Positions 34,103-42,084 of a stretch of 64,000 nucleotides of DNA are shown piece after piece. Within the stretch, counting starts at the first letter, position 1; the number at the start of each line of letters is the position of its first letter. The position numbers and the translations under genes are program-made. The notes under the pieces are model-generated. The model did not search any database. It was not told where the DNA came from and was given only the letters and a program-made list of their open reading frames with translations. The DNA comes from CBDESM01 sp965205165 (GTDB lineage Bacteria; Chloroflexota; Dehalococcoidia; Bin125), in the NCBI GenBank assembly GCA_965205165.1, contig OZ242037.1:2666001-2730000 (forward strand). The letters run 5' to 3'.

Positions 34103-34668
34103 CGACGGGCGAAACGACGGAGATCGGGGCGGGCGCGGGGGCTGATCCGCGCACCTTCGAGCTGGGGAGGGACCGCTGGCTGACGGATGCGCGGGTCTAC
34201 AACCTGCTCTGGCTGGGGCGCTGGATCGAGCGGGCCTACGACCTCTCGCGGGATCTGCTCTGGACGGTCGAGCACGACGCGGACGGGCAGCTGGGGCGCG
34301 ACGTGGACCTGCTGCTGCAGATCGCGGCGGAGGTGCGGGGGATCGCGGTGCCGGAGGATTCGACGCCGCTGGAGGCGCTGCTGACCGGCGACGCGAAGGC
34401 GTCCGTGCGGGCTTGTCTGGAGGCGGCGCGGTACAACGCGACGTTCGTCGCGCCGGTGGAACTGATCCAGCAGGTGGCGGCGGCGATCGAGGTGTTCACC
34501 TCGGCGGAGCAGCCGGGGACGACGGCGGAGGCGGTCGAGCTGATCCGGGCGCTGCTGGCGCGGCTGGACGAGCTGCACAACACGGTGGAGCACGCCTGGT
34601 TCCACTCGGAGCCGCTTTCGGAGGAAGAGGTCTACCGTCGGTTCGTGCAGCAACAGCAGCAGCAGTAG
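34099..34668 (+). CDS. short alpha-E (DUF403) protein
   Basis: A 189-residue helical protein of the alpha-E type. Seen: VYNLLWLGRWIERAYDLSRDLLWTV, the hallmark N-terminal helix (family: NLYWLGRYxERAE), then further helices. Usual DUF403 proteins are about 300 residues, so this one is a shortened form with a C-terminal poly-Gln run. It overlaps the transglutaminase gene by 4 nt (ATGA). It presumably acts with the ATP-grasp and transglutaminase proteins as a complex partner. Confidence 0.8.
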   Translation: MTTGETTEIGAGAGADPRTFELGRDRWLTDARVYNLLWLGRWIERAYDLSRDLLWTVEHDADGQLGRDVDLLLQIAAEVRGIAVPEDSTPLEALLTGDAKASVRACLEAARYNATFVAPVELIQQVAAAIEVFTSAEQPGTTAEAVELIRALLARLDELHNTVEHAWFHSEPLSEEEVYRRFVQQQQQQ

Positions 34669-34713
34669 CGCAATCGGCGCCGCGGAGCGCGGGGCCGGGA
34701 GAGGAGCGGAACG

Positions 34714-34968
34714 ATGAGGTTCATTCCCCGCAAGGAGGCGATCAAGCGGCTGCTGCCGGACGACCCGGCGGCGCAATCGGGCGAGCTGGAGGCGTACGTC
34801 TTCTGCTACGGGAAGCAGCTGCTGGTGATCGAGGATCAGGACATTCCGGACTCTGATCGGCAGGAGTTTGCGGGCGACATGTTCTGGACGAAGCGCGACA
34901 TCGACATCCACTTTCCGTGGGTCGGGGAGCGGTTCGACGAGCTGGAGAAGCAGGAGGGCGGAAGCTGA
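34714..34968 (+). CDS. unknown 84-residue protein at the end of the ATP-grasp operon
   Basis: A small charged protein (MRFIPRKEAIKRLLPDD, VFCYGKQLLVIEDQDIPD, FWTKRDIDIHFPW). It has one Cys, no membrane segment and no recognised family. AGGAG-type Shine-Dalgarno precedes the ATG, 45 nt after the alpha-E stop. As last gene of the operon it could be the substrate of the modification system or a regulator; this is inference. Confidence 0.6.
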   Translation: MRFIPRKEAIKRLLPDDPAAQSGELEAYVFCYGKQLLVIEDQDIPDSDRQEFAGDMFWTKRDIDIHFPWVGERFDELEKQEGGS

Positions 34969-34982
34969 GAGGGAGAGGGTGG

Positions 34983-35056
34983 CGACCCCGAGCGGATTCG
35001 AACCGCCGATCTCCACCTTGACAGGGTGGCGTGTTAGGCCGCTACACCACGGGGCC
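34983..35056 (-). tRNA. tRNA-Asp (GTC)
   Basis: A 74-nt cloverleaf on the minus strand: 7-bp acceptor GGCCCCG/CGGGGTC, D arm GTGT/ACAC, anticodon stem CCACC/GGTGG with loop CTGTCAA (anticodon GTC), and T loop TTCGAAT. The discriminator base is G, as expected for Asp. The 3' CCA is encoded at 34980-34982. It ends 11 nt from the stop of the convergent 84-residue gene. Confidence 0.95.
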
Positions 35057-35064
35057 GTACGCCC

Positions 35065-35093
35065 AACTTACGCAGGATGGGCGCGCAGGTCAA
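35065..35093 (-). promoter_or_regulatory. tRNA-Asp promoter TTGACC-N17-TAAGTT
   Basis: Minus-strand -35 TTGACC (35088-35093) and -10 TAAGTT (35065-35070) with a 17-nt spacer. The -10 ends 8 nt before the mature tRNA 5' end. Confidence 0.65.
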
Positions 35094-35130
35094 ATCAGGG
35101 CGGCCGCGGCGGCCGCGAAATGTGTTCTAC

Positions 35131-35146
35131 AGTGCATTAGTGCACT
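35131..35146. repeat. inverted repeat upstream of the small membrane protein gene
   Basis: AGTGCA-TTAG-TGCACT is a perfect 6-bp inverted repeat overlapping a TACAGT -10 hexamer (35128-35133). Its position suits an operator for the 35178 gene. Confidence 0.35.
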
Positions 35147-35177
35147 GGATCACGGGAGCAGCGGAGCGGAGCAGGCG

Positions 35178-35555
35178 ATGGCGCGGAACAGGGGCAATCG
35201 GGGCGGTCGCGCGAACCAGGGGCGCGGGGCGGGCAACCGCCCGGGCCGGCCGGGCCCGGGCAGGCTGCGCGGGGGCGGCCCCGATCTGCCGGTTGCGCAG
35301 CCGGGGGCTGCGGGAGCGCCGATCGGGGCGTCCGCGAGCGGCACGGTCGGGCCGCGCCGGCTGGGACCTGCATCCGCTTCGCAGGGCGGTCCGCGGGGCG
35401 GCGGCCCGGGCGAGCGGCACGACCGGCGCTCGCGCGCGATGGCGGCGATGCACGACTTCCACTACGTGCCGGGCGATCTCAAGTGGGTGGGGATCACGGC
35501 GGCGGCCAGCGTCGCCTTGGTCTTGGTGCTGTACGCGGTGATCCGGCTGGTGTAG
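35178..35555 (+). CDS. small basic protein with a C-terminal membrane helix
   Basis: A 125-residue protein: about 85 residues of Gly/Arg/Pro-rich disordered, highly basic sequence, then DFHYVPGDLKW and one C-terminal transmembrane helix (WVGITAAASVALVLVLYAVI) ending four residues from the C-terminus. It is a tail-anchored layout with the basic part in the cytoplasm, perhaps binding RNA, DNA or acidic lipids. I do not recognise the family. The stop is 4 nt from the convergent fabZ stop. Confidence 0.6.
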   Translation: MARNRGNRGGRANQGRGAGNRPGRPGPGRLRGGGPDLPVAQPGAAGAPIGASASGTVGPRRLGPASASQGGPRGGGPGERHDRRSRAMAAMHDFHYVPGDLKWVGITAAASVALVLVLYAVIRLV

Positions 35556-35559
35556 GGCG

Positions 35560-36018
35560 TCAGTCCAAGTCGTTGAGTGAGACCAGGGCGAAGGTGAGCT
35601 TGCCTTCGGCGGCGCGTTCGCCGTCGACCGTTGCGCGGGCCTTGGCGACGCCGACGGGGCCGCGGAGCCGTTCCAGTTCGACTTCGAGGCGGAGCTGATC
35701 GCCGGGGACGACGCGGCGGCGGAAGCGCATGCCGTCGATGCCGGCGAAGAGGCCGAGCTTGCCCTTGTGCGCGTCGGAGCTGAGCGCGGCGACGGAGCCG
35801 GTCTGGGCGAGCGCTTCGACGATGAGCACGCCGGGCATGATCGGGCGGTCGGGGAAGTGGCCCTGGAAGAACCATTCGTTGGCGGTGACGTTCTTGATCG
35901 CGACGGCGCGGCGGCCGGGTTCGAGCTCGATCACGCGGTCGATCAGGAGGAACGGGAAGCGGTGCGGGATCAGCGCTTCGATCTGCTCGGTCGAGAGGAT
36001 GGTCTGGTCGTCGGTCAT
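35560..36018 (-). CDS. fabZ: 3-hydroxyacyl-ACP dehydratase FabZ
   Basis: A 152-residue hot-dog-fold dehydratase of type II fatty acid synthesis. Seen: IPHRFPFLLIDRV and the active-site helix FFQGHFPDRPIMPGVLIVEALAQ with His54 and Glu68. It removes water from 3-hydroxyacyl-ACP in the cytoplasm. It overlaps the upstream PHP gene by 4 nt. Full length and well conserved. Confidence 0.96.
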   Translation of the reverse strand: MTDDQTILSTEQIEALIPHRFPFLLIDRVIELEPGRRAVAIKNVTANEWFFQGHFPDRPIMPGVLIVEALAQTGSVAALSSDAHKGKLGLFAGIDGMRFRRRVVPGDQLRLEVELERLRGPVGVAKARATVDGERAAEGKLTFALVSLNDLD

Positions 36019-36830
36019 GGTCGGCTCCGTTCGCGGATCAGGTCGAGGAAGGGTCGGAGCGCGGCATCGGGCGCATCGAGCGATCCCGGTTCGGGCTCGC
36101 CGGGGTGCAGGCCGTGGAAGTCGGTGCCGGCGGTCGCGAGCAGCCCGTGGCGCTCGGCGAGCGATTGGCTGCGGGCGGTTTCTTCGGCGGAGTCGCGGGC
36201 GTAGTAGACCTCGACGGCGTCGACGCCGGCGGCGGCCGCGGCGCGGACGGCTGCGGCGGGATCGTCATAACGGTTGGGGTGCGCGAGCGAGGCGAGGCCG
36301 CCGCCCTCGCGGATCCGACCGGCGGCATCTTGCAGGGGGAGGATCGCGCGCGGGATGTAGGCGGGGCCGTCGTCGCGCAGCCAGCGGTTGAAGGCGTCCT
36401 GCACGGAGTCGGCGTGGCCGGCCTCGACCATGGCGCGGGCGATGTGCGGGCGGCCGACGGAAGCGGCGCCGGCGACGTCGAGCACGCGATTCCAGGAGAT
36501 CGGGACGCCGAGTTCCGCCAAGCGGGCGGCGGTGCGTTCACCGCGGGCGAGCCGGTCGCGGCGCAGCCGTTCGAGTTCGTCGTCCAGCGGCTCGAAGCCG
36601 CCGCCGGGGAAGTAGCCGAGCAGGTGCAGCTCGCCCAAGTCCCCGGCGTCGACGCCGAGTTCGACGCCGGCGATGAGGCCGGGGCCGTCGACCGGGCCGG
36701 GGCAGGTGATGGCGTCGTGGTCGGTGATGGCGATGAGGGCGGCGCCGTTTTCGGCGGCGCGGCGGAGCACCTCGCGGGGCGGGTGGACGCCGTCGGAGGC
36801 GGTGGTGTGGAGATGGAGATCGACGCGCAC
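36015..36830 (-). CDS. PHP-domain phosphoesterase (YciV/RnmAE-like)
   Basis: A 271-residue PHP metal-dependent phosphoesterase. Seen: VDLHLHTTASDG at the N-terminus, LIAITDHDAI (His-Asp ligands), LIAGVELGV, SVGRPHIARAMV, LASLAHPNR and GTDFHG, all PHP metal-site motifs in family order. Characterised relatives trim RNA 5' ends or hydrolyse nucleoside 3',5'-bisphosphates. GTG start, 10 nt after the rny stop; its own stop overlaps fabZ, so it is in the rny-fabZ transcript. Confidence 0.88.
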   Translation of the reverse strand: MRVDLHLHTTASDGVHPPREVLRRAAENGAALIAITDHDAITCPGPVDGPGLIAGVELGVDAGDLGELHLLGYFPGGGFEPLDDELERLRRDRLARGERTAARLAELGVPISWNRVLDVAGAASVGRPHIARAMVEAGHADSVQDAFNRWLRDDGPAYIPRAILPLQDAAGRIREGGGLASLAHPNRYDDPAAAVRAAAAAGVDAVEVYYARDSAEETARSQSLAERHGLLATAGTDFHGLHPGEPEPGSLDAPDAALRPFLDLIRERSRP

Positions 36831-36839
36831 GCGGGCGGG

Positions 36840-38363
36840 CTATCGGGCGTAGGCCGCCGCTCGCGTTTCGCGGAGCACGGTGACGCGGATTTGGCCCGGG
36901 TAGGTCAGGCTCTCCTCGATCTTCTTGGAGATGTCGCGCGAGAGGCGCATCGAGCCGAGGTCGTCGACCTCGTTGGGGTCGACGACGACGCGGACCTCGC
37001 GGCCGGCCTGGATTGCGAAGGCGCTGCCGACGCCCTCGAAGGAGGTGGCGATCTCTTCAAGGCTGCGGAGCCGCTCGATGTAGCGCTCGACGGATTCGCG
37101 GCGCGCGCCGGGCCTGCCGCCGGAGATGGCGTCGGCGATCTGGACGATGACCGCCTCGACAGATTCGATCTCGACTTCGTCGTGGTGGGCCTCGATGCAG
37201 TGGGCGATCGAGTCGCTCATCTTGAAGCGGCGGGCGAGGTCGGCGCCGATGATGGCATGGGTGCCCTCGACGTCGTGGTCGATCGCCTTGCCGAGGTCGT
37301 GGAGCAGCGAGCCGCGCCGGGCGATCTCGACGTCGGCGTGGATTTCGTCGGCGATCATCGCGCCGATGTGGGCGGTTTCGACGGCGTGGCGGAGCTGGTT
37401 CTGGCCGTAGGAGGTGCGGAAGCGGAGGCGCCCGAAGATGTCGAGAATCTCGCGCGGCAGGCCGGTGCAGTGGGCCTCGATCGCGGACTCCTCGCCGGCC
37501 TCGCGGATGATGCGGTCGACGTCGCGTTGGGCTTTTTCGACGGTTTCCTCGATTCGGGTGGGGTGGATGCGGCCGTCGGCGACGAGGCGGCTGAGCGAGA
37601 GGCGGCCGATTTCGCGGCGGACGGGGTCGAAGCCGGAGACGGTGACGACGTCGGGGGTGTCGTCGATGATCAGGTCGCAGCCGATCGCGGCTTCGAGGGC
37701 GCGGATGTTGCGGCCTTCGCGGCCGATGATGCGGCCCTTCATCTCGTCGCCGGGGATTTGGACGACGGAGACGGTGGATTCGGTGGTGACTTCGGAGGAG
37801 ACGCGCTGGATCGCGGTGGCGAGGATGTTGCGGGCGCGCTCTTCGGCTTCGTCCTTGGCCTTGGCCTGGGCGGCGCGGACCATGCGGTCGGCTTCGTCGG
37901 CGATTTCGCGCTCGATCTGGCCGAGCAGTGACTCGCGGGCTTCGCCGGCGGTCATCGCGGAGACCTCTTCGAGGCGCCGCTTGCGCTCCGAGTCGAGGCC
38001 GGCGAACTCTTCGTCGAGCTTCGCCTCCCGCTCGCGGATTTCGCCGTCGCGCTCGCGCAGGGCGGTGTCGCGCTCGGCCAGCGCGCCTTCGCGGACGTCC
38101 AGATCGCGGGCGCGGTCTTCCAGCGCTTCCTCGCGGCGGGTCAGGCGGTCTTCGGAGCGCTGCTGCTCGCGCTGCGCGTCCTTGCGGGCCTTTCGGGCAT
38201 CGGAACGGGCGCGTTCGCGGGCTTCTTGGGCCGCTTCTTCGGCGGCGCGGCGGAGGTCATCCGCTTCGCCCTCCGCTTGGCGGATGATGTCTTCGGCTTC
38301 TCGGCGCGCGGCGACGCGGGGGTCCGGGCCGCCGGTGAGGAGCCGCATGAGAGCTCCGAGCAT
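36840..38363 (-). CDS. rny: ribonuclease Y, apparently lacking its membrane anchor
   Basis: A ~507-residue RNase Y, the endonuclease that starts mRNA decay in many bacteria. Seen: a long coiled coil (about 15-180), KH domain GRIIGREGRNIRALEAAIG, and an HD domain with HAVETAHIGAMIADE and SLLHDLGKAIDHD. Normal family members begin with a transmembrane helix; here the in-frame start (GTG 38384 or ATG 38363, the latter with GAGG 5 nt away) gives none. A hydrophobic segment with an ideal Shine-Dalgarno sits just upstream in another frame (38448). Either the enzyme is soluble or a frameshift separates anchor and body. Confidence 0.9.
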   Translation of the reverse strand: MLGALMRLLTGGPDPRVAARREAEDIIRQAEGEADDLRRAAEEAAQEARERARSDARKARKDAQREQQRSEDRLTRREEALEDRARDLDVREGALAERDTALRERDGEIREREAKLDEEFAGLDSERKRRLEEVSAMTAGEARESLLGQIEREIADEADRMVRAAQAKAKDEAEERARNILATAIQRVSSEVTTESTVSVVQIPGDEMKGRIIGREGRNIRALEAAIGCDLIIDDTPDVVTVSGFDPVRREIGRLSLSRLVADGRIHPTRIEETVEKAQRDVDRIIREAGEESAIEAHCTGLPREILDIFGRLRFRTSYGQNQLRHAVETAHIGAMIADEIHADVEIARRGSLLHDLGKAIDHDVEGTHAIIGADLARRFKMSDSIAHCIEAHHDEVEIESVEAVIVQIADAISGGRPGARRESVERYIERLRSLEEIATSFEGVGSAFAIQAGREVRVVVDPNEVDDLGSMRLSRDISKKIEESLTYPGQIRVTVLRETRAAAYAR

Positions 38364-38448
38364 GTGGGCCTCGCAAGGTTCCACGCGACGGCGGGGCGAG
38401 GGCTGCCAAGAGCAGCGCGAGCGCCTGCGTCGCGGCTATGAGGGTCAT
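38257..38448 (-). other. out-of-frame hydrophobic leader overlapping the rny start
   Basis: AGGAGG at 38455-38460, 6 nt before an ATG at 38448, begins MTLIAATQALALLLAALAPP, a plausible membrane helix. The frame then turns into low-complexity Arg/Pro sequence to 38257. It is one base out of register with the RNase Y body. Candidate lost 5' end of rny or a leader peptide. Confidence 0.4.
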
Positions 38449-38481
38449 CGCCGCCCTCCTGGGCGCGTGGGAATGCTGATC

Positions 38482-39093
38482 TCATCCTATGGCGTTGCCG
38501 CCCGCAGCGCTAGCGGCCGGTTCCGGTTCATCGGGCAGGAGCGTCCGGATCAGCGAATAGGGGAAGCCCATGCGCCGCAATCGGCGGCGCTTCCAATCGT
38601 CGTCGCGGCTGGATCCGGCGATCCAGGCGGCGGCGGTCCGTTCGTCGTCTTCATCGTCGACGGCCGGGGCGATATCGGCCGGTTCGATGCCCTTGGCGCG
38701 GAGTTCGGCCCGGATCAGCGATGCAGCGGCGCCGGCGCGTCGGCGTTTCCGCGCGTGCCGGATCGCGTAGGCAGCTTCGTCGATTTCGCCCTCGGCGGCC
38801 AGCGCGTCGAGCGCCGCGTCGATCGCGGGCCGGGGGAAGCCTTGGCGGGCGAGGTGCTGCGCGAGCTCGGAGCGGCAGGTCGGGCGTCGGCGCGCTTTGG
38901 CGCGGGCGGTTGCGGCGGCGAGATCGGCGGCCGCCGACTCGCGGAGCCGCTCCAGCACGGCGGCGTCGATCCGGTCTCCTTGATGGAGCCGGATGCCGGC
39001 GGCGAACGCGGCCGAACAGCGGAGCTCGGAACCGTCGTCGAACTCGGCCGTGACCGCGCCGCGCCGGGTTGCGAGGGCGGTGATTTCGGGCAC
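38482..39093 (-). CDS. recX: RecA regulator RecX
   Basis: A 203-residue RecX protein, a modulator of RecA filaments. Seen: three-helix repeats with TCRSELAQHLARQGFPRPAIDAALDAL, EAAYAIRHARKRRRAGAAASLIRAELRAKGI and WKRRRLRRMGFPYSLIRTLL, typical of the family. Its GTG start shares one base with the recA stop (TAGTG), so translation is coupled. The C-terminal 15 residues are Ala/Gly-rich. Confidence 0.9.
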   Translation of the reverse strand: MPEITALATRRGAVTAEFDDGSELRCSAAFAAGIRLHQGDRIDAAVLERLRESAAADLAAATARAKARRRPTCRSELAQHLARQGFPRPAIDAALDALAAEGEIDEAAYAIRHARKRRRAGAAASLIRAELRAKGIEPADIAPAVDDEDDERTAAAWIAGSSRDDDWKRRRLRRMGFPYSLIRTLLPDEPEPAASAAGGNAIG

Positions 39094-40253
39094 TACGCGC
39101 TCCGGCGCGCCTTCTTGCGCGGTTCGGGCTTGTCGATCCGTTCGGGCGCCTCTTCGGCGTAGGCGGCGAGGTCGGCGGGGTCGGGCAGGCCGCGCTGGGC
39201 GCGGATGCGGTACTCGATCTCTTCGGCGATGTCGGGGTTCTCGCGGAGGAAGCGCTTGGAGCGCTCGCGGCCCTGGCCGAGGCGCAGTTCGCCGTAGTTG
39301 TAGAACGCGCCGGTCTTCTTGATCACCGGGTCGGGCGAGACGCCTTCGGGCGGCTCGACGGGGGAGGGCTCGGAGCCGAGATCGAGCAGGCAGCCGGGGT
39401 TGCTGATGCCGTATTCCTCGGCGGTGAACATGAGGTCGAACTCTGCGGTGCGGAAGGGCGGGGCGACCTTGTTCTTGACGACTTTGGCCTTGACCCGCGA
39501 GCCGATCACGGTTTGGCCGTCCTTGAGCGCTTCGGCGCGGCGCAGCTCGATGCGGACGGAGGAGTAGAACTTGAGGGCGCGTCCGCCGGAGGTGGTTTCG
39601 GGGTTGCCGAAGACAATGCCGACCTTCTCGCGCAGCTGGTTGATGAAGATCAGCACGGTCTTGGAGCGGGAGACGACGCCGGTCAGCTTGCGCAGGGCCT
39701 GGGACATGAGGCGGGCCTGGAGGCCGACTTGCTGGTCGCCCATCTCGCCCTCGATCTCGGCGCGGGGGACGAGCGCGGCGACGGAGTCGACGACGACGAC
39801 GTCGATCGCGTTGCTGCGGACGAGCGCCTCGGTGATTTCGAGCGCCTGCTCGCCGGTGTCGGGCTGGGCGATCAGCAGCGAGCGGATGTTGATGCCGAGG
39901 CGTTCGGCGTAGGCGGGGTCGAGCGCGTGCTCGACGTCGACGTAGGCGGCCTGTCCGCCGAGCTTCTGGGCCTCGGCGATGACGTGCTGGGCGACGGTCG
40001 ACTTGCCGGCCGATTCGGGGCCGTAGACCTCGACGATGCGGCCGCGGGGGAGGCCGCCGATGCCGAGCGCGGCGTCGAGCGAGAGCGCGCCGGTGGGGAT
40101 GCCGGAGACCGACATGTCGGCCACGGCGTCGCCGAGGCGCATCACCGCGCCGGTGCCGAACCTGCGCTCGAGGTCGGGGATCAGTTCGTCGATCTGTTCG
40201 TCGTTGGCTGCGGCCATCTGTTCAACCTGCGGTTCGAGCGTGACGAGCGTCAT
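39093..40253 (-). CDS. recA: recombinase RecA
   Basis: A 386-residue RecA from the ATG at 40253 (an ATG ten codons upstream is less conserved-looking). Seen: Walker A GPESAGKST (78-86), DVVVVDSVAALVPRAEIEGEMGDQQVGLQARLMSQALRKL, Walker B and loop 1, INQLREKVGIVFGNPETTSGGRALKF (loop 2), and a basic C-terminal tail. The C-terminal domain has a ~20-residue Glu/Pro insert (GSEPSPVEPPEGVSPDP). It drives homologous recombination and SOS induction. Co-transcribed with recX; promoter at 40308-40336. Confidence 0.97.
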   Translation of the reverse strand: MTLVTLEPQVEQMAAANDEQIDELIPDLERRFGTGAVMRLGDAVADMSVSGIPTGALSLDAALGIGGLPRGRIVEVYGPESAGKSTVAQHVIAEAQKLGGQAAYVDVEHALDPAYAERLGINIRSLLIAQPDTGEQALEITEALVRSNAIDVVVVDSVAALVPRAEIEGEMGDQQVGLQARLMSQALRKLTGVVSRSKTVLIFINQLREKVGIVFGNPETTSGGRALKFYSSVRIELRRAEALKDGQTVIGSRVKAKVVKNKVAPPFRTAEFDLMFTAEEYGISNPGCLLDLGSEPSPVEPPEGVSPDPVIKKTGAFYNYGELRLGQGRERSKRFLRENPDIAEEIEYRIRAQRGLPDPADLAAYAEEAPERIDKPEPRKKARRSA

Positions 40254-40307
40254 GGGTTCGGTGCCTCTCTGCGCGGTGCGCATCCGCCGATGCGGCGGTG
40301 TAGCACG

Positions 40308-40336
40308 AATGTACAGAAGGCAACTGGTTAGCGCAA
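40308..40336 (-). promoter_or_regulatory. candidate recA promoter TTGCGC-N17-TACATT
   Basis: Minus-strand -35 TTGCGC (40331-40336) and -10 TACATT (40308-40313), 17-nt spacer, start near 40301. A CGAACGCTTGCG sequence overlaps the -35 and could be a degenerate LexA site, but it matches only one half of the Gram-positive box. Confidence 0.4.
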
Positions 40337-40355
40337 GCGTTCGCTTTCGCGGGGC

Positions 40356-40625
40356 TCATGCAGCCAATCCTTCGATGACTCGCGAGAGGATGAAGAGGCC
40401 GAAGATGGCGGCCATTGGGGAGAGGTCCATCATGCCGAAGGTGAGGTAGCGGCGGAGCGGGGAGAGGACGGGCTCGGTCGCGGCCAAGAGCACGCGGACG
40501 ACGGGGTTGTAGGGGTCGAGCGGGCGGTTGGTGAACATCGGCACCCAGCTCATGAGGACGCGCAAGAACATGATGATCGTGTAGATCCAAATGCAGCGGC
40601 TGATGATGATGAGGACAACGTCCAT
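40356..40625 (-). CDS. YggT family membrane protein
   Basis: An 89-residue membrane protein: MDVVLIIISRCIWIYTIIMFLRVLMSWVP, then PYNPVVRVLLAATEPVLSPLRRYL and a final helix AAIFGLFILSRVIEGL. This matches the YggT family, found beside proC/yggS and division genes and linked to osmotic or division functions. Its ATG overlaps the proC stop by 1 nt. SepF, often in this place, is absent. Confidence 0.9.
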   Translation of the reverse strand: MDVVLIIISRCIWIYTIIMFLRVLMSWVPMFTNRPLDPYNPVVRVLLAATEPVLSPLRRYLTFGMMDLSPMAAIFGLFILSRVIEGLAA

Positions 40626-41416
40626 CAGGATCGTCCGAGTTCTTCGGCGCGGGCGTGGGCGGCGTGGACGGCTTCGACGAGGGCGCTGCGGAAGCCGCGC
40701 CGTTCGAGTTCACGCAGTCCGGCGGCCGTGGTGCCGGCGGGCGAGGTGACCTGGTCCTTGAGCGCGGCGAAGTGCTGGTCGGAGGATTTGGCGTACTCGG
40801 CCGCGCCGATCACGGTTTCGAGCGCCATGCGCCTGGCATCGGCGGGATTGAGGCCGATCGAGACGGCGGCGTTGGCGAAGGCTTCGAGGAAGAGGAAGAC
40901 GTAGGCGGGGCCGGATCCGGAGACGGCGGTGGCCTTGTCGAGGACGGACTCGTCGGCCGCCTCGATCTGGCCGCCCATGGCGTCGAAGAGCGCGCTGGCG
41001 CGGGAGCGGTCGGCGGGCGTGGCGTCTTCGGTGGCGGTCCAGACGGTGAAGCCGCGGTTGATCTGGGCGGGGGTGTTGGGCATCGCGCGGACGATCCGCT
41101 TGGCACCGGTCGCCTCGCGCACGGCGGCGATGGGGACGCCGGCCATGATTGAGACGATCAGCATCTTGCCGAGGGGCTTGCCGCGCAGGCCGGGCAGGTC
41201 CTGCGGCTTGATCGCGAGGTAGGCGAGGTCCTGCTCGCCGGCGGCGTCGATCGAGGGGGAGATGCGGGCTGCAGGGAAGGATTGCGCGAGGGCGGTGCGG
41301 CGTGCGGAATCGACTTCGCAGATGGCGAAGTCGGACTGCTCGGCGACCTTGGCGGCGGTGGCGGCCTTGATCAGGGTGGCGCCCATCGCGCCGCCGCCGA
41401 TGACGGCGATCTTCAC
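40625..41416 (-). CDS. proC: pyrroline-5-carboxylate reductase
   Basis: A 263-residue ProC, last step of proline synthesis. Seen: the Rossmann start IAVIGGGAMGATLI, YLAIKPQDLP, VSIMAGVPIAAVREATGAKRIVRAMPNTPAQI, and the C-terminal signature AVSGSGPAYVFLFLEAFANAAVSIGL with VTSPAGTTAAGLRELE. Overlaps yggS by 4 nt and yggT by 1 nt. Confidence 0.95.
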   Translation of the reverse strand: MKIAVIGGGAMGATLIKAATAAKVAEQSDFAICEVDSARRTALAQSFPAARISPSIDAAGEQDLAYLAIKPQDLPGLRGKPLGKMLIVSIMAGVPIAAVREATGAKRIVRAMPNTPAQINRGFTVWTATEDATPADRSRASALFDAMGGQIEAADESVLDKATAVSGSGPAYVFLFLEAFANAAVSIGLNPADARRMALETVIGAAEYAKSSDQHFAALKDQVTSPAGTTAAGLRELERRGFRSALVEAVHAAHARAEELGRS

Positions 41417-42084
41417 GTTGCGCGCTCCCCGAAGATTGCGCGGCCGATGCGGACCATGGTTGCGCCCTCCTCCACGGCTACAGCGTAGTCGCTGCTCATG
41501 CCCATGCTGAGTTCGCGCAGGCCGAGCCGGTCGCGCAGCCCGCGCAGTTGCCGGAAGACGGGGCGCGCGTCTTCCGGATCGGCGACGATCGGCGCGATCG
41601 TCATCAGGCCGGCGACGTCGAGGTTGGGCAGCGCCTGGATGGCAGGCAGGGCGTCGGGCAGGTCGGCGGGCGCGAAGCCGGACTTGGATTGTTCGCCGGC
41701 GACGTTGACTTCTAGCAGGATCTCGAGTTCGCGGTCGAGGCGGCGGGAGACGGCTTCGGCGAGGCGGATCGAGTCGATGCTCTGGACGGAGGCGAAGGCG
41801 CCGGCGTGGCGCGCCTTGTTGCGCTGGAGCGTGCCGATCAGGTGGATGTCCGCGTCCAATCCGTCGAGCTCGGCGATCTTGGCCAAGCCTTCTTGGACGC
41901 GGTTTTCGCCAAAGTCGCGCTGGCCGGCGTCGAACGCGGCGCGGATCGCGTCGGCGGGGAACGTCTTCGAGACGGCGATGAGCCGGATGCCGGTTGGATC
42001 GCGGCCGGCGCGCTCGGCCGCCTCCGAGACGGATGCGCGGGCCGCGGCGAGCCGTGCTTGGATGCCGCGCAGGGAGTCGCTCAT
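41413..42084 (-). CDS. yggS: YggS family pyridoxal phosphate homeostasis protein
   Basis: A 223-residue PLP-binding barrel protein. Seen: IRLIAVSKTFPADAIRAAFDAGQRDFGENRVQEGLAKI with PLP Lys40, IHLIGTLQRNKAR, ILLEVNVAGEQSKSGF, GLMTIAP and LSMGMSSDYAVAVEEGATMVRIGRAIFGER, the family's full motif set. It balances free PLP. The start at 42084 overlaps the radical SAM stop (ATGA); the longer open frame upstream is not used. Confidence 0.95.
   Translation of the reverse strand: MSDSLRGIQARLAAARASVSEAAERAGRDPTGIRLIAVSKTFPADAIRAAFDAGQRDFGENRVQEGLAKIAELDGLDADIHLIGTLQRNKARHAGAFASVQSIDSIRLAEAVSRRLDRELEILLEVNVAGEQSKSGFAPADLPDALPAIQALPNLDVAGLMTIAPIVADPEDARPVFRQLRGLRDRLGLRELSMGMSSDYAVAVEEGATMVRIGRAIFGERAT

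Noticed and set aside
34640..34668. Poly-Gln codon run at the end of the alpha-E gene as a slippage site
   Set aside because: It is a mixed CAA/CAG run directly before the stop, with no alternative frame that continues usefully.
40308..40340. LexA/SOS box at the recA promoter
   Set aside because: CGAACGCTTGCG matches only one half of the Gram-positive consensus and no symmetric box is found; mentioned only as a possibility in the promoter entry.
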